Positions 1 to 6,386 are shown, counted from the stretch's first letter. The stretch is DNA of 8,921 nucleotides from Bacillota bacterium (GCA_023393045.1 JAEWMV010000130.1:1-8921); one strand, 5' to 3'. A program made the numbers and translations. Notes: generated by a model not told the origin, from the letters alone.

Positions 1-1
1 C

Positions 2-937
2 GACCTCGCTTATATGCCCTACGCTGGCAAGCTGGCGGCGCAGATCATCGCGGGCGCCTTTATCGGCTGCGGACTGAGCCGCGAACGGCTCAAATCGCTG
101 CCGAAGATCGCGGGGCCTTTCCTGTGCGTGATGGCGGAACTGGTGCTGGCCAATGCGATCGCAGGCGCATTAATCTGGAAAACCTCGAAGCTGGATTTCG
201 TCACAGCCATGCTCAGCACCATGCCCGGCGGCATGACGGATACCCCTTTGATTGCGGCGGACATGGGGGCGGATATCGGATACGTTGCGGTTTTGCAGTT
301 CGTCCGGCTTATTTTCAGCGTCGCAATCATGCCTACTCTCATCGTGCTGCTCGATGGCGGCCGCGCCAAAATGGACAGGCCGGAGGGCGCTGCCCCCAAA
401 GCGGAAAAAGTGCGCCATACGCCGCGCGAGGCGCTCTGCCTGCTGGCCTTCACAGCCGCCTCTTTCGCCGGGGGATGGCTGGGCAAAATCAGCGGCATAC
501 CCGCGGGCGCGCTGGCGGGGGCCATGTTCGCGGCCATGCTGGTCAAGCTGGCGATGCCGGAAATCGTGCTGCCTCCCGCCGTCAAGCGGATCGCCCAGGT
601 GCTGGCGGGCGCGTTCATCGGCTGCGCGATCCGGCGGGAGCAGCTCGCTTCGCTCGACCGCTTCATATTGCTGCCCGCGCTCATCATCATCGCCGTTTAT
701 GCGGCGCTGAGCATACTCACAGGCATCCTGATCCAGCGCTTTTTCCATCGCGGGCGCAGGGAAGCCATGCTCTTTGCAACGCCGGGCGGCGCCAGCGATA
801 TGGTCCTGACCGCGGCGGATATCGGCGTTTTCAGCACAGATTTGGTATTCATGCAGATCCTGCGTATGATCATCGTGCTCTCGGTATTCCCGCAGGCGAT
901 TTTGCTTATAGGCAGGCTGCTTGGCGCGATGGAATAA
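2..937 (+). CDS. AbrB-family membrane transporter/regulator, 5'-truncated by the window edge
   Basis: This is an integral membrane protein with an internal duplication, as in the AbrB family (PF05145, duplicated AbrB domain). The frame is open through the left edge, so the ATG at 14 is probably internal. Numbering from that ATG, the two halves carry near-identical blocks: AGAFIGCGLSRE (13-24) and AGAFIGCAIRRE (198-209), followed by MPGG (70-73) and TPGG (256-259), each leading into an AADxG stretch. The second repeat has about 45 residues before its AGAFIGC block that the first lacks here, so roughly that much, plus any leader, lies upstream. Several hydrophobic segments fit membrane helices, split by a charged linker at about 117-139. 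Family function is poorly defined: E. coli AbrB was linked to aidB regulation, while many homologues sit beside catabolic enzymes and are presumed transporters. The next gene starts 17 nt downstream, which suggests co-transcription and a role in acid uptake or export (inference). Confidence 0.85.
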   Translation, partial: DLAYMPYAGKLAAQIIAGAFIGCGLSRERLKSLPKIAGPFLCVMAELVLANAIAGALIWKTSKLDFVTAMLSTMPGGMTDTPLIAADMGADIGYVAVLQFVRLIFSVAIMPTLIVLLDGGRAKMDRPEGAAPKAEKVRHTPREALCLLAFTAASFAGGWLGKISGIPAGALAGAMFAAMLVKLAMPEIVLPPAVKRIAQVLAGAFIGCAIRREQLASLDRFILLPALIIIAVYAALSILTGILIQRFFHRGRREAMLFATPGGASDMVLTAADIGVFSTDLVFMQILRMIIVLSVFPQAILLIGRLLGAME

Positions 938-954
938 ATGGAGGCATATCTATT

Positions 955-2313
955 ATGAAAAACCATCTCGGGGAACTGGCGGAATTTATCCGTGGCCTGC
1001 GCTGGGAGGCACTTCCCCAGGACGTGCACTCCGCGGCGGCGGTGAGCGTATTGGACAGCGTCGGCGCGGCCCTCGGCGCGGCGGAGGATGGGCAGGTGCG
1101 CAGCGTCGCGCAGGCGTACCTTGGCGTTGCGGGCGATGGCGCGCACGCGCATCTATGGGGAACCGGCCTTCAAGTTCCTCTGCTGACGGCCGTGTTCAAC
1201 AACGCTCTTATGGGACACACGCTGGAGATGGACGACGTCCACACGGGTTCCAAAACGCATATCGGCACCGTCGTGGTGCCCGCGGCATGGGGCATGGCGC
1301 AATATCTTGGCGCGTCCGGCAAAGCGTTCCTCGGCGCCGTCGTCGCGGGCTATGAAACGATGGCGCGCATCGGCATGGCCCTGGGCGTTACCAGCCACCG
1401 CCTCAGGGGCTGGCATGTGACGGGAACGGCAGGCACCTTCGGTGCGGCGGCAGCCTGCGCCAAGCTGCTCGATCTTGACGAAGCGCAAACGCTAAGCGCT
1501 CTGGGACTTGCGGGCAGCCAGTCCTGCGGGCTGTGGGCGTTCCTTGCGGACGGCGCAAGCAGCAAGGTGCTTCATCCGGCGCGCGCCGCCGCCAGCGGCA
1601 CGGAAGCGGCACTGCTCGCCAAAGCGGGCATGACGGGGCCAAAGTACATTCTCGACGCCAAGGACGGCGGAATGCTTTTTGCCATGACGGATGAGCCGGA
1701 GATCGCGGCTGTGTCCTGCGATCTCGGCGTGCGGTATGAAATCCTATATATGGATCGCAAGCCGTATCCCTGCTGCCGCAGCACCCATTGCGCCATAGAC
1801 GCCGCGCTTGCGCTCAGAAAACGCTATGGAATCACGGGAGAGGATGTGCGCTCCGCCATGGTGGACACCTATTGGGTGGGGTATCAGCAGTGCGGGTGCA
1901 GCGAAGGCAGCCTTCGTCCGGTCACATCCACGGACGCAAAATTCAGCACGCCTTATTTGACCGCCTGCGCTCTGCTTTTTGGGGAGGTGGGATTGCGGCA
2001 GCTTTCGGCAGCTTCCCTGTCCGATTCCAAAACGATGGATTTGACAAACCGCATCGCCGTACGTCCGGACGATGCGTTCAGCTCCCTGTATCCGGAGCAT
2101 TGGGGTTGCCGGCTGACGCTGTATCTTCGCGACGGGCGTACGGTGGAGCAAACGGTGCGGGATGCGGCGGGCAGCGTGGACAATCCCCTCAGCGAGCCAC
2201 AGCTTCTGGAAAAGGCGCGCGGCTTCCTGCGCGTCGCCTATCCTGATTCCGCATCCCAGCTTGCGGATTCCATTATTCATCTTGGCGATGCGGCAACCCT
2301 TCCTGTTCTCTGA
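955..2313 (+). CDS. MmgE/PrpD family protein (2-methylcitrate dehydratase / cis-aconitate decarboxylase-like)
   Basis: The product is a 452-residue cytoplasmic enzyme of the MmgE/PrpD superfamily, close to the usual family length of about 450-480. The ATG at 955 is chosen because a GGAGG lies at 940-944 and the family N-terminus (helical, with a VLDSVGAALGA segment at 32-42) begins right after it; longer readings of the frame run through the upstream gene. Conserved elements in order are HTLEMDDVHTGSKTH (88-102), GYE (132-134), RGWH (151-154), GLAGSQSCG (184-192), SKVLHP (203-208) and KPYPCCRSTH (269-278). D93, H102, H154, K204, K269 and H278 fall close to the active-site residues reported for mammalian cis-aconitate decarboxylase (D93, H103, H159, K207, K272, H277), so the catalytic set looks intact. 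The family includes 2-methylcitrate dehydratase, cis-aconitate decarboxylase and iminodisuccinate epimerase; sequence alone does not choose among them. No methylcitrate-cycle genes are visible, so PrpD itself is not favoured. The AbrB-type neighbour may carry the substrate (inference). Confidence 0.9.
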   Translation: MKNHLGELAEFIRGLRWEALPQDVHSAAAVSVLDSVGAALGAAEDGQVRSVAQAYLGVAGDGAHAHLWGTGLQVPLLTAVFNNALMGHTLEMDDVHTGSKTHIGTVVVPAAWGMAQYLGASGKAFLGAVVAGYETMARIGMALGVTSHRLRGWHVTGTAGTFGAAAACAKLLDLDEAQTLSALGLAGSQSCGLWAFLADGASSKVLHPARAAASGTEAALLAKAGMTGPKYILDAKDGGMLFAMTDEPEIAAVSCDLGVRYEILYMDRKPYPCCRSTHCAIDAALALRKRYGITGEDVRSAMVDTYWVGYQQCGCSEGSLRPVTSTDAKFSTPYLTACALLFGEVGLRQLSAASLSDSKTMDLTNRIAVRPDDAFSSLYPEHWGCRLTLYLRDGRTVEQTVRDAAGSVDNPLSEPQLLEKARGFLRVAYPDSASQLADSIIHLGDAATLPVL

Positions 2314-2323
2314 GCGGCTCTAC

Positions 2324-2349
2324 GGCGATCCGTACGGGTCGTCACTTTT
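2324..2349 (+). terminator. Candidate intrinsic terminator after the MmgE/PrpD gene
   Basis: GGCGATCC (2324-2331) pairs with GGGTCGTC (2336-2343) around a GTAC loop. This gives eight pairs, two of them G-U wobbles in the + strand transcript, followed by ACTTTT. It starts 10 nt after the stop codon. The wobbles become A-C mismatches on the - strand, so the hairpin should work mainly for the left module. The T-run is short, so termination may be weak. Confidence 0.4.
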
Positions 2350-2890
2350 GAAGGAAAGCGGCAAAGGCGCTTCCGGCGCTGGTCAATGCGGGGAGCATGT
2401 AGCCGCGGTTAAATCGGATCACCGGCAGGCGCTCGACAGGGACCATTTCCATGTGCTTCATGGTTTCTTCCATGAGGTGCAGACATTCCACGGCGCCGCG
2501 CCCCGAGCCGCCCGCGCAGGCAATCAGCATGCATTTTTTGCCCTTGAGCGCATGGTTGTGGGCCGTTTCGCAGCGGCGCAGGCGATCCAGAAACGCCTTC
2601 AGGCATTCCGCGAGGTCATGCCAGTAGACCGGCGTAATCCAAACGATCCCCTCCGCGGAAACGAGCTTGTCGTAGAGCCGCGCAAAATCGTCCGTAATCA
2701 CGCATGCGCCCCCGGAGGCGCACAAACCCCAGCCATCTCCGCAAGCCCGGCAGTTTCCGATAGCCAGCTCATTCAGGTGAACCGCTTCCGCTTCCGTTCC
2801 CGCCGCGGCAAGCCCCTCAAGAATCCGATCCTTCGCGGCGGCGCTCAGGCCGTCCTCGTTGGGACTCGCCCATATAACCAAGACAGACAT
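2342..2890 (-). CDS. Flavodoxin-fold NAD(P)H-dependent FMN reductase family protein
   Basis: The product is a predicted 182-residue soluble flavoprotein of the NADPH-dependent FMN reductase / flavodoxin_2 type. The N-terminal strand and phosphate-binding loop MSVLVIWASPNEDG (1-14) match the family's usual SPRxxGNT region loosely. The central ITPVYWHDLAECLKAFLDRL (85-104) is the typical TPVYW...LKxFxDR segment that contacts the flavin. Four cysteines (C47, C50, C57, C63) precede a DDF motif, as in many anaerobe members called iron-sulfur flavoproteins or putative NADPH-dependent oxidoreductases. The start at 2890 is preferred because CCTCC on the + strand (2897-2901) is a GGAGG site at good spacing and the family N-terminus begins there; the open frame continues to 3226 but that extension has no family character and crosses the promoter. 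The gene converges on the MmgE/PrpD gene and is divergent from the kinase operon, so it is probably its own unit. Electron donor and acceptor are unknown. Confidence 0.85.
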   Translation of the reverse strand: MSVLVIWASPNEDGLSAAAKDRILEGLAAAGTEAEAVHLNELAIGNCRACGDGWGLCASGGACVITDDFARLYDKLVSAEGIVWITPVYWHDLAECLKAFLDRLRRCETAHNHALKGKKCMLIACAGGSGRGAVECLHLMEETMKHMEMVPVERLPVIRFNRGYMLPALTSAGSAFAAFLQK

Positions 2891-2896
2891 AGCAAT

Positions 2897-2901
2897 CCTC
2901 C
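2897..2901 (-). promoter_or_regulatory. Ribosome binding site that fixes the flavin reductase start
   Basis: The - strand reads GGAGG six bases before the ATG at 2890. It supports the 182-residue protein over the longer in-frame reading that begins at 3226. Confidence 0.75.
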
Positions 2902-2929
2902 CTGTTTTTTCTGTGTATTGGATAAGAAT

Positions 2930-2957
2930 AGTATAGCATCCACTTTCCGTCGCGCAA
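2930..2957 (-). promoter_or_regulatory. Extended -10 promoter for the flavin reductase gene
   Basis: On the - strand, TGCTATACT (2938 down to 2930) is an extended -10 element (TGn plus TATACT, five of six to consensus). A weak -35, TTGCGC (2957-2952), lies 16 bp upstream. The expected transcription start is near 2923, leaving a leader of about 30 nt that holds the ribosome binding site. Confidence 0.55.
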
Positions 2958-3119
2958 AGCGGTAGGATTGCCGGGCGCAGGCACAGTCCCCATCTTCGCC
3001 CCTGCGCTTTCCTGCTTTTCTGTCCTCCTCCTGTCCCTTTTTCCAAACAATAAAACAAAAAATATATTGTACCCCGCGGCATACATTTCCCTGCGCCCAC
3101 AAGGATAAAAAGCGCGGGA

Positions 3120-3138
3120 AAGTGCAGGCAGCGCACTT
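3120..3138. repeat. Inverted repeat AAGTGC-N7-GCACTT
   Basis: A perfect 6-bp inverted repeat (3120-3125 and 3133-3138) with a 7-nt spacer lies about 100 bp upstream of the likely -10 box of the kinase operon. There is no T-run after it, so it is more like a protein-binding site than a terminator. It may also be chance in GC-rich DNA. Confidence 0.25.
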
Positions 3139-3205
3139 GATTTCCAGCAATATACAGGGTGCGCGGCGCGGAATTATATTGTATAACTCGATTAAAATCC
3201 CAGTG

Positions 3206-3219
3206 CAAAAGCGCTTGCA
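3206..3219. promoter_or_regulatory. Candidate cre / LacI-family operator upstream of the kinase operon
   Basis: CAAAAGCGCTTGCA is centred on a CG step (3212/3213) inside the perfect palindrome AAGCGCTT. This resembles catabolite-responsive elements bound by CcpA and operators of LacI-family sugar repressors, with three mismatches to TGWNANCGNTNWCA by my count. It sits at the -35 region of the TATAAT promoter, where a bound repressor would block RNA polymerase. Confidence 0.4.
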
Positions 3220-3240
3220 ATTTCATTTTGAATCGGTTAT

Positions 3241-3246
3241 TATAAT
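3241..3246 (+). promoter_or_regulatory. Predicted -10 box of the kinase/ABC transporter operon
   Basis: This is a perfect TATAAT about 100 bp before the kinase start. No good -35 lies at 17 bp: TTGCAA (3215-3220) is 20 bp away and GCAATT (3217-3222) is 18 bp away. A weak -35 suggests a promoter that depends on an activator or is tightly controlled. The expected start near 3253 gives a leader of about 90 nt. Confidence 0.5.
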
Positions 3247-3260
3247 ATCATAAAGAACGA

Positions 3261-3272
3261 ATGTCCGTACAT
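3261..3272. promoter_or_regulatory. Inverted repeat ATGT-N4-ACAT, possible operator
   Basis: ATGTCCGTACAT lies about 10-20 bp downstream of the predicted transcription start, a typical repressor position. The GT-N4-AC spacing recalls GntR-family (HutC-type) sites, but the central TA is absent. It is short, so chance is not excluded. Confidence 0.25.
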
Positions 3273-3284
3273 ATTAATTTCATG

Positions 3285-3306
3285 GCAAAAGAAAATCTTA
3301 TTTTGC
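3285..3306. promoter_or_regulatory. Inverted repeat GCAAAA-N10-TTTTGC in the operon leader
   Basis: A perfect 6-bp inverted repeat (3285-3290 and 3301-3306) extends to ATG/CAT outside if one extra G is bulged. It lies in the untranslated leader, 40 bp before the kinase start. GCAAAA also occurs in the cre-like site at 3205-3210, exactly 80 bp upstream, so a shared regulator binding both is conceivable. No regulator gene is in view. Confidence 0.3.
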
Positions 3307-3345
3307 ATGACAAAATACATATTCTTGGTATCGGGGGCAAGGCAC

Positions 3346-4830
3346 ATGAAAAAAGAATATATACTCGGCATCGATCAGGGGTCGACCGGCTCTAAAGTCA
3401 TGGTTGTGGATAAGGCGGGCGAAGTGGTGTGCAGCGCCTATCGCCGCATAGAGAGCGATTATCCCGAAGAAGGCTGGCTGGAGCACGACCCGGCTGAGAT
3501 ATGGGAGTCCGTGCGCGAATGTTTGATTGAAGTGGCGGGGCAATTCGATCTTGCGAAGATACGCGCCATCGGCATCACCAACCAGCGCGAAACCACCATC
3601 CTCTGGGAGCGCACCACGGGCAGGCCGCTCACCCCGGCGGTGAGCTGGCAGTGCACGCGCAGCGCAAAAATCGTTGCGCGCTGGGAGCCGTTTGCGGGTG
3701 AAATCCTCGAGAAAACGGGGCTCATCAACAACACCTACTTTTCCGCGAGCAAAATCGTTTGGCTCTTTGAAAACAACCCTTTGCTTCGGGAGCGCGCCGA
3801 GCGCGGCGAAATCTGCTTTGGCCACATCAACACCTGGATACTCTGGAAGCTCACCGGCGGCAAGTCGTTTCTGACCGATTCGGCCAACGCGGGCAGAACC
3901 ATGTTCTTCGACGTGCGAAAGAACGCCTATGACGAGGCGCTCATGGAAAAGATGGGCATTCCCGCATCGATACTTCCTGAAGTGCTGCCCTGCGACGCAC
4001 ACTTCGGCATGGCGACGGAGCCAAAGGAAGTTTTTGCCGAACCTGTACCCGTGATGGCTTCCATCGGCGACCAGATGAGCGCGCTTTTCGGGCAGGCCTG
4101 TTTCCGCCGGGGCGAGGCGAAGTGCACCATCGGCACATGCCTCAACCTCGTCACCTATACGGGTCGGTATGAAGCGCCTAAAAACGGCCTTCTGCCCGCC
4201 ATCGCGGCCAACCGCGGGGGCGAGCTGACCTATGAGCTCGAGGGCGGCGTGTACGTTGCGGGCTCCGTCAACGAGTGGCTGATCGAGCAGCTGTGCATCG
4301 CTTCTTCCCCGCAAGAAATAGGCGCGCTTGCGCAGGAGGTCGCCTCCACCAACGGCGTGTACTTCGTGCCTGCGTTCCAGGGGCTGGGCGCGCCGCACTG
4401 GAACGTCAACGCCCGCGCTCTCATCATCGGCCTCTCTAAATTCCACGATAAGCGCCACATCTGCCGCGCGGCGATGGAATCCATCGCATTGCAGACCAAC
4501 GACGTGGTCGAAACGCTCAAAAATGAATACGGCCTTGCCATCAGTACGCTTCGCGTGGACGGCGGCGTCGCAAAAAGCGACTTTGTGCTGCAGCTCTTTG
4601 CGGACATCATCGGCTGCCGCATCGAACGGCCGAAAAACACCGACCGCACGCCCATGGGCGCGGTGTATATGGCAGGGCTTGCAAGCGGGCTCTGGCGGGA
4701 CACGGACGAGGTCGCCGCCCTCTGGAAGCCGGATAGAACATATGAGCCGCGCCTGCCGAAAGCCGAGCGCGAAGCGCTGATTGGCGGCTGGAAAGAGGCT
4801 GTGAAACGCTCGTTCGACTGGGCGAAATAA
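3346..4830 (+). CDS. FGGY-family carbohydrate kinase, glycerol kinase-like with an altered substrate pocket
   Basis: The product is a 494-residue cytoplasmic FGGY kinase; E. coli GlpK has about 500 residues. The ATG at 3346 is chosen over the one at 3307 because the fold begins at once (YILGIDQGSTGS, ATP phosphate loop, residues 5-16) and GGGGG/AAGG at 3333-3342 can serve as a ribosome site. The FGGY N domain includes EGWLEHDP (42-49), ITNQRETT (77-84), WQCTR (101-105) and TYFSASK (130-136). The C domain has IGDQMSALFGQ (240-250), a PAFQGLGAPHW stretch and a VDGGVAKSDF stretch for ATP binding. By my alignment, five of the six glycerol-contacting residues of GlpK are kept (R81, E82, W101, Y131, D242), but the residue at Phe270 is asparagine (N267) in IGTCLNL instead of YGTGCF. 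That argues for a polyol or small sugar other than glycerol. The gene heads an operon with a sugar ABC transporter 26 nt downstream, so the kinase probably phosphorylates the imported substrate. Confidence 0.88.
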   Translation: MKKEYILGIDQGSTGSKVMVVDKAGEVVCSAYRRIESDYPEEGWLEHDPAEIWESVRECLIEVAGQFDLAKIRAIGITNQRETTILWERTTGRPLTPAVSWQCTRSAKIVARWEPFAGEILEKTGLINNTYFSASKIVWLFENNPLLRERAERGEICFGHINTWILWKLTGGKSFLTDSANAGRTMFFDVRKNAYDEALMEKMGIPASILPEVLPCDAHFGMATEPKEVFAEPVPVMASIGDQMSALFGQACFRRGEAKCTIGTCLNLVTYTGRYEAPKNGLLPAIAANRGGELTYELEGGVYVAGSVNEWLIEQLCIASSPQEIGALAQEVASTNGVYFVPAFQGLGAPHWNVNARALIIGLSKFHDKRHICRAAMESIALQTNDVVETLKNEYGLAISTLRVDGGVAKSDFVLQLFADIIGCRIERPKNTDRTPMGAVYMAGLASGLWRDTDEVAALWKPDRTYEPRLPKAEREALIGGWKEAVKRSFDWAK

Positions 4831-4842
4831 GGCGGAACCATT

Positions 4843-4850
4843 AAAGGAGG
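4843..4850 (+). promoter_or_regulatory. Strong ribosome binding site deciding a GTG start
   Basis: AAAGGAGG sits six bases before the GTG at 4857. The downstream reading gives the usual RbsA-type N-terminus, and no ATG is nearby in that frame, so GTG is the real start. Confidence 0.8.
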
Positions 4851-4856
4851 AACACT

Positions 4857-6386
4857 GTGCAGAACGAGAGAATTTGCCTGCGGTTTGAGAACATCAGTAT
4901 GGTGTTTCCCGGTGTGCGGGCGCTCAGCGACGTATCCTTCGGCGTTAGGGCCGGCGAGGTGCACGCGCTCATGGGCGCCAACGGCGCGGGAAAATCCACG
5001 CTCATCAAGATACTTGCGCGGGTTTATGAGCAGACGGCGGGCGACGTGCTGCTGGACGGGGTGAGCCTCTCCAAGGCCACGCCCGAGACGATACGCTCCT
5101 ACGGCATCGACTTCATCTTCCAGGAGTTGGAGCTGATACCGGGCTTCACCGTCGCGCAGAACATCATGATCGGCATCGAGCCGAGGAACAGGGCAGGGCT
5201 TATCGACTGGAAGAGGATGAACGCCGAGGCGCAAAGCGCGCTCGACGCCTTCATGCCCGGCGTGGTGGACGCTTGTGCGCAGGTTTCGAGCCTGTCCATC
5301 GCCAAGCAGCAGATCGTGTGCATCGTGCGCGCGCTCTACCGGCAGCCGAAAATACTCGTGCTCGACGAACCCACAAGCCGCCTTTCCGCCTCCGAGACGG
5401 ACGCGCTCTTTGACGCGATTCGAAAGCTCAAGCGGGAGCAGGAGATCACGATCATCTATATCTCCCACCGTCTTGAGGAGCTTTTCCGTATCTGTGACCG
5501 CGTGACGGTTCTGCGGGACGGCGTCTATACCGGCACATGGCCGCTTACCGATCTTTCCAAGGAGGACATCGTCTACAAAATGGTCGGCTCCGTGCAGAAG
5601 ACGGGCGAGCACAGGCCCTACGACGCCGCCCTCGACGCACTTGAGCCGGAGCTTGAGGTCGAGCATCTGAGCGTGGAAGGGCTCATCGACGACGTTTCCT
5701 TCTCCGTGCGCCCGGGCGAGGTGCTCGCCTTAACGGGCGCGGTGGGCTCGAGGAAAACGGAGCTTATCGAAACCATCATGGGCATGCGCGAGAGGAGCGC
5801 CGGCCGCGTGCTGGTGCGAAGGCGCGAGATGAAGCTGCGCGGCGCGCGCTCCGCCAAAAAGAGCGGCATGTGCCTGATTCCCGAGGACAGAAGAAAGAAC
5901 GGCGTCATTTCGGACTTCACCGTCCGCGAGAACACCACCGTCGCATTTCTAAACAAATTCACCAACAAAGCAAAGCTCATCCGCCAGAGGAGCGAGCGGG
6001 ACACGGTAAAACAGTTCTGCGACAAGCTTCAGGTTAAAATGGCCGGCACGGAGGTCGCCATCAAGACGCTTTCGGGCGGCAACATGCAAAAGATCGTCGT
6101 CGCCAAGTGGCTCGTGGGCGATTCCACCATCTATTTTTTTGACGAGCCCACCGTGGGCATCGACGTCAAGGGCAAATCGGAAATCTATTCGCTGATACGC
6201 GAGCTGGCCCGCGATAAAAAGACCATCGTCGTCGCCACGAGCGAGGTGGACGAGGCCATCGACATCAGCGACCGCATGGTGGTCATGTTCAACGGCAGGG
6301 TGGTGGCGCAGCGGACCAGCGCCGAGGTGAACCGCGAGGAGATCGTGTATTTGACAATGGGAGGCGCGCAGCATGCACAAGAGTAA
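4857..6386 (+). CDS. Sugar ABC transporter ATP-binding protein, RbsA/MglA/LsrA type (two fused NBDs)
   Basis: The product is a 509-residue cytoplasmic ATPase that powers a ribose-family (CUT2) importer; family members are about 500 residues with two nucleotide-binding domains. Domain 1 has Walker A GANGAGKST (40-48), a Q-loop in FIFQELELI, the degenerate signature LSIAKQQ and Walker B ending LVLDEP (D170, E171), with the switch histidine in ISHRLEE. Domain 2 has an unusual Walker A GAVGSRKT (294-301), a good signature LSGGNMQK (405-412) and Walker B YFFDEPTVGID (D429, E430). A degenerate first signature and odd second P-loop are common in this subfamily (MglA has a GAKRT type), so one composite ATP site probably does most of the hydrolysis. 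Translation starts at GTG. The end overlaps the next gene by 14 nt, which implies translational coupling to the first permease. The order ATPase, permease, permease resembles lsrACD and ytfR-ytfT-yjfF; the substrate is unresolved. Confidence 0.95.
   Translation: MQNERICLRFENISMVFPGVRALSDVSFGVRAGEVHALMGANGAGKSTLIKILARVYEQTAGDVLLDGVSLSKATPETIRSYGIDFIFQELELIPGFTVAQNIMIGIEPRNRAGLIDWKRMNAEAQSALDAFMPGVVDACAQVSSLSIAKQQIVCIVRALYRQPKILVLDEPTSRLSASETDALFDAIRKLKREQEITIIYISHRLEELFRICDRVTVLRDGVYTGTWPLTDLSKEDIVYKMVGSVQKTGEHRPYDAALDALEPELEVEHLSVEGLIDDVSFSVRPGEVLALTGAVGSRKTELIETIMGMRERSAGRVLVRRREMKLRGARSAKKSGMCLIPEDRRKNGVISDFTVRENTTVAFLNKFTNKAKLIRQRSERDTVKQFCDKLQVKMAGTEVAIKTLSGGNMQKIVVAKWLVGDSTIYFFDEPTVGIDVKGKSEIYSLIRELARDKKTIVVATSEVDEAIDISDRMVVMFNGRVVAQRTSAEVNREEIVYLTMGGAQHAQE

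Larger units (their letters stand above)
2891..3345. other. Divergent intergenic control region, no convincing gene
   Basis: These 455 bp lie between divergent genes. The reductase promoter is at its left end and the kinase-operon promoter at its right end. From about 3045 onward it is visibly more AT-rich than the flanking genes. A pyrimidine-rich tract runs from 3007 to 3044 on the + strand with only three G residues. Short frames here lack family character or a good start, so none is called. The inverted repeats are listed separately. Confidence 0.7.

Noticed and set aside
124..954. Upstream extension of the MmgE/PrpD frame through the AbrB gene
   Set aside because: The reading is arginine-rich low-complexity sequence in a shifted frame of a clear membrane protein gene. 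The family N-terminus starts at 955.
2162..2965. A 267-codon open frame on the + strand
   Set aside because: It overlaps the end of the MmgE/PrpD gene in another frame and runs antisense through the flavin reductase and its promoter. No start signal or family likeness.
2817..2992. Small - strand gene starting at the ATG at 2992
   Set aside because: It has a fair AGGGG site but overlaps the reductase start and promoter in another frame and its product has no recognisable features.
3174..3186. TTATA-N3-TATAA inverted repeat
   Set aside because: Only five AT-only base pairs in an AT-rich stretch, so chance is likely.
2891..3226. N-terminal extension of the flavin reductase to 294 residues
   Set aside because: The extra 112 residues have no flavodoxin character, span the extended -10 promoter and lack a better start than the GGAGG-preceded ATG at 2890.
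3307..3345. Earlier in-frame ATG for the GlpK-like kinase
   Set aside because: It adds 13 residues before the normal family N-terminus, has no ribosome site and falls in the inverted repeat of the leader.
3298..4458. A 386-codon open frame on the - strand
   Set aside because: It is antisense to the GlpK-like kinase, whose motifs are continuous throughout. It has no recognisable domain and is taken as a shadow.
4230..5666. A 478-codon open frame on the - strand
   Set aside because: It lies antisense across two well-supported genes, ignores their boundary and shows no family motifs. GC-rich codon use commonly leaves such frames open.
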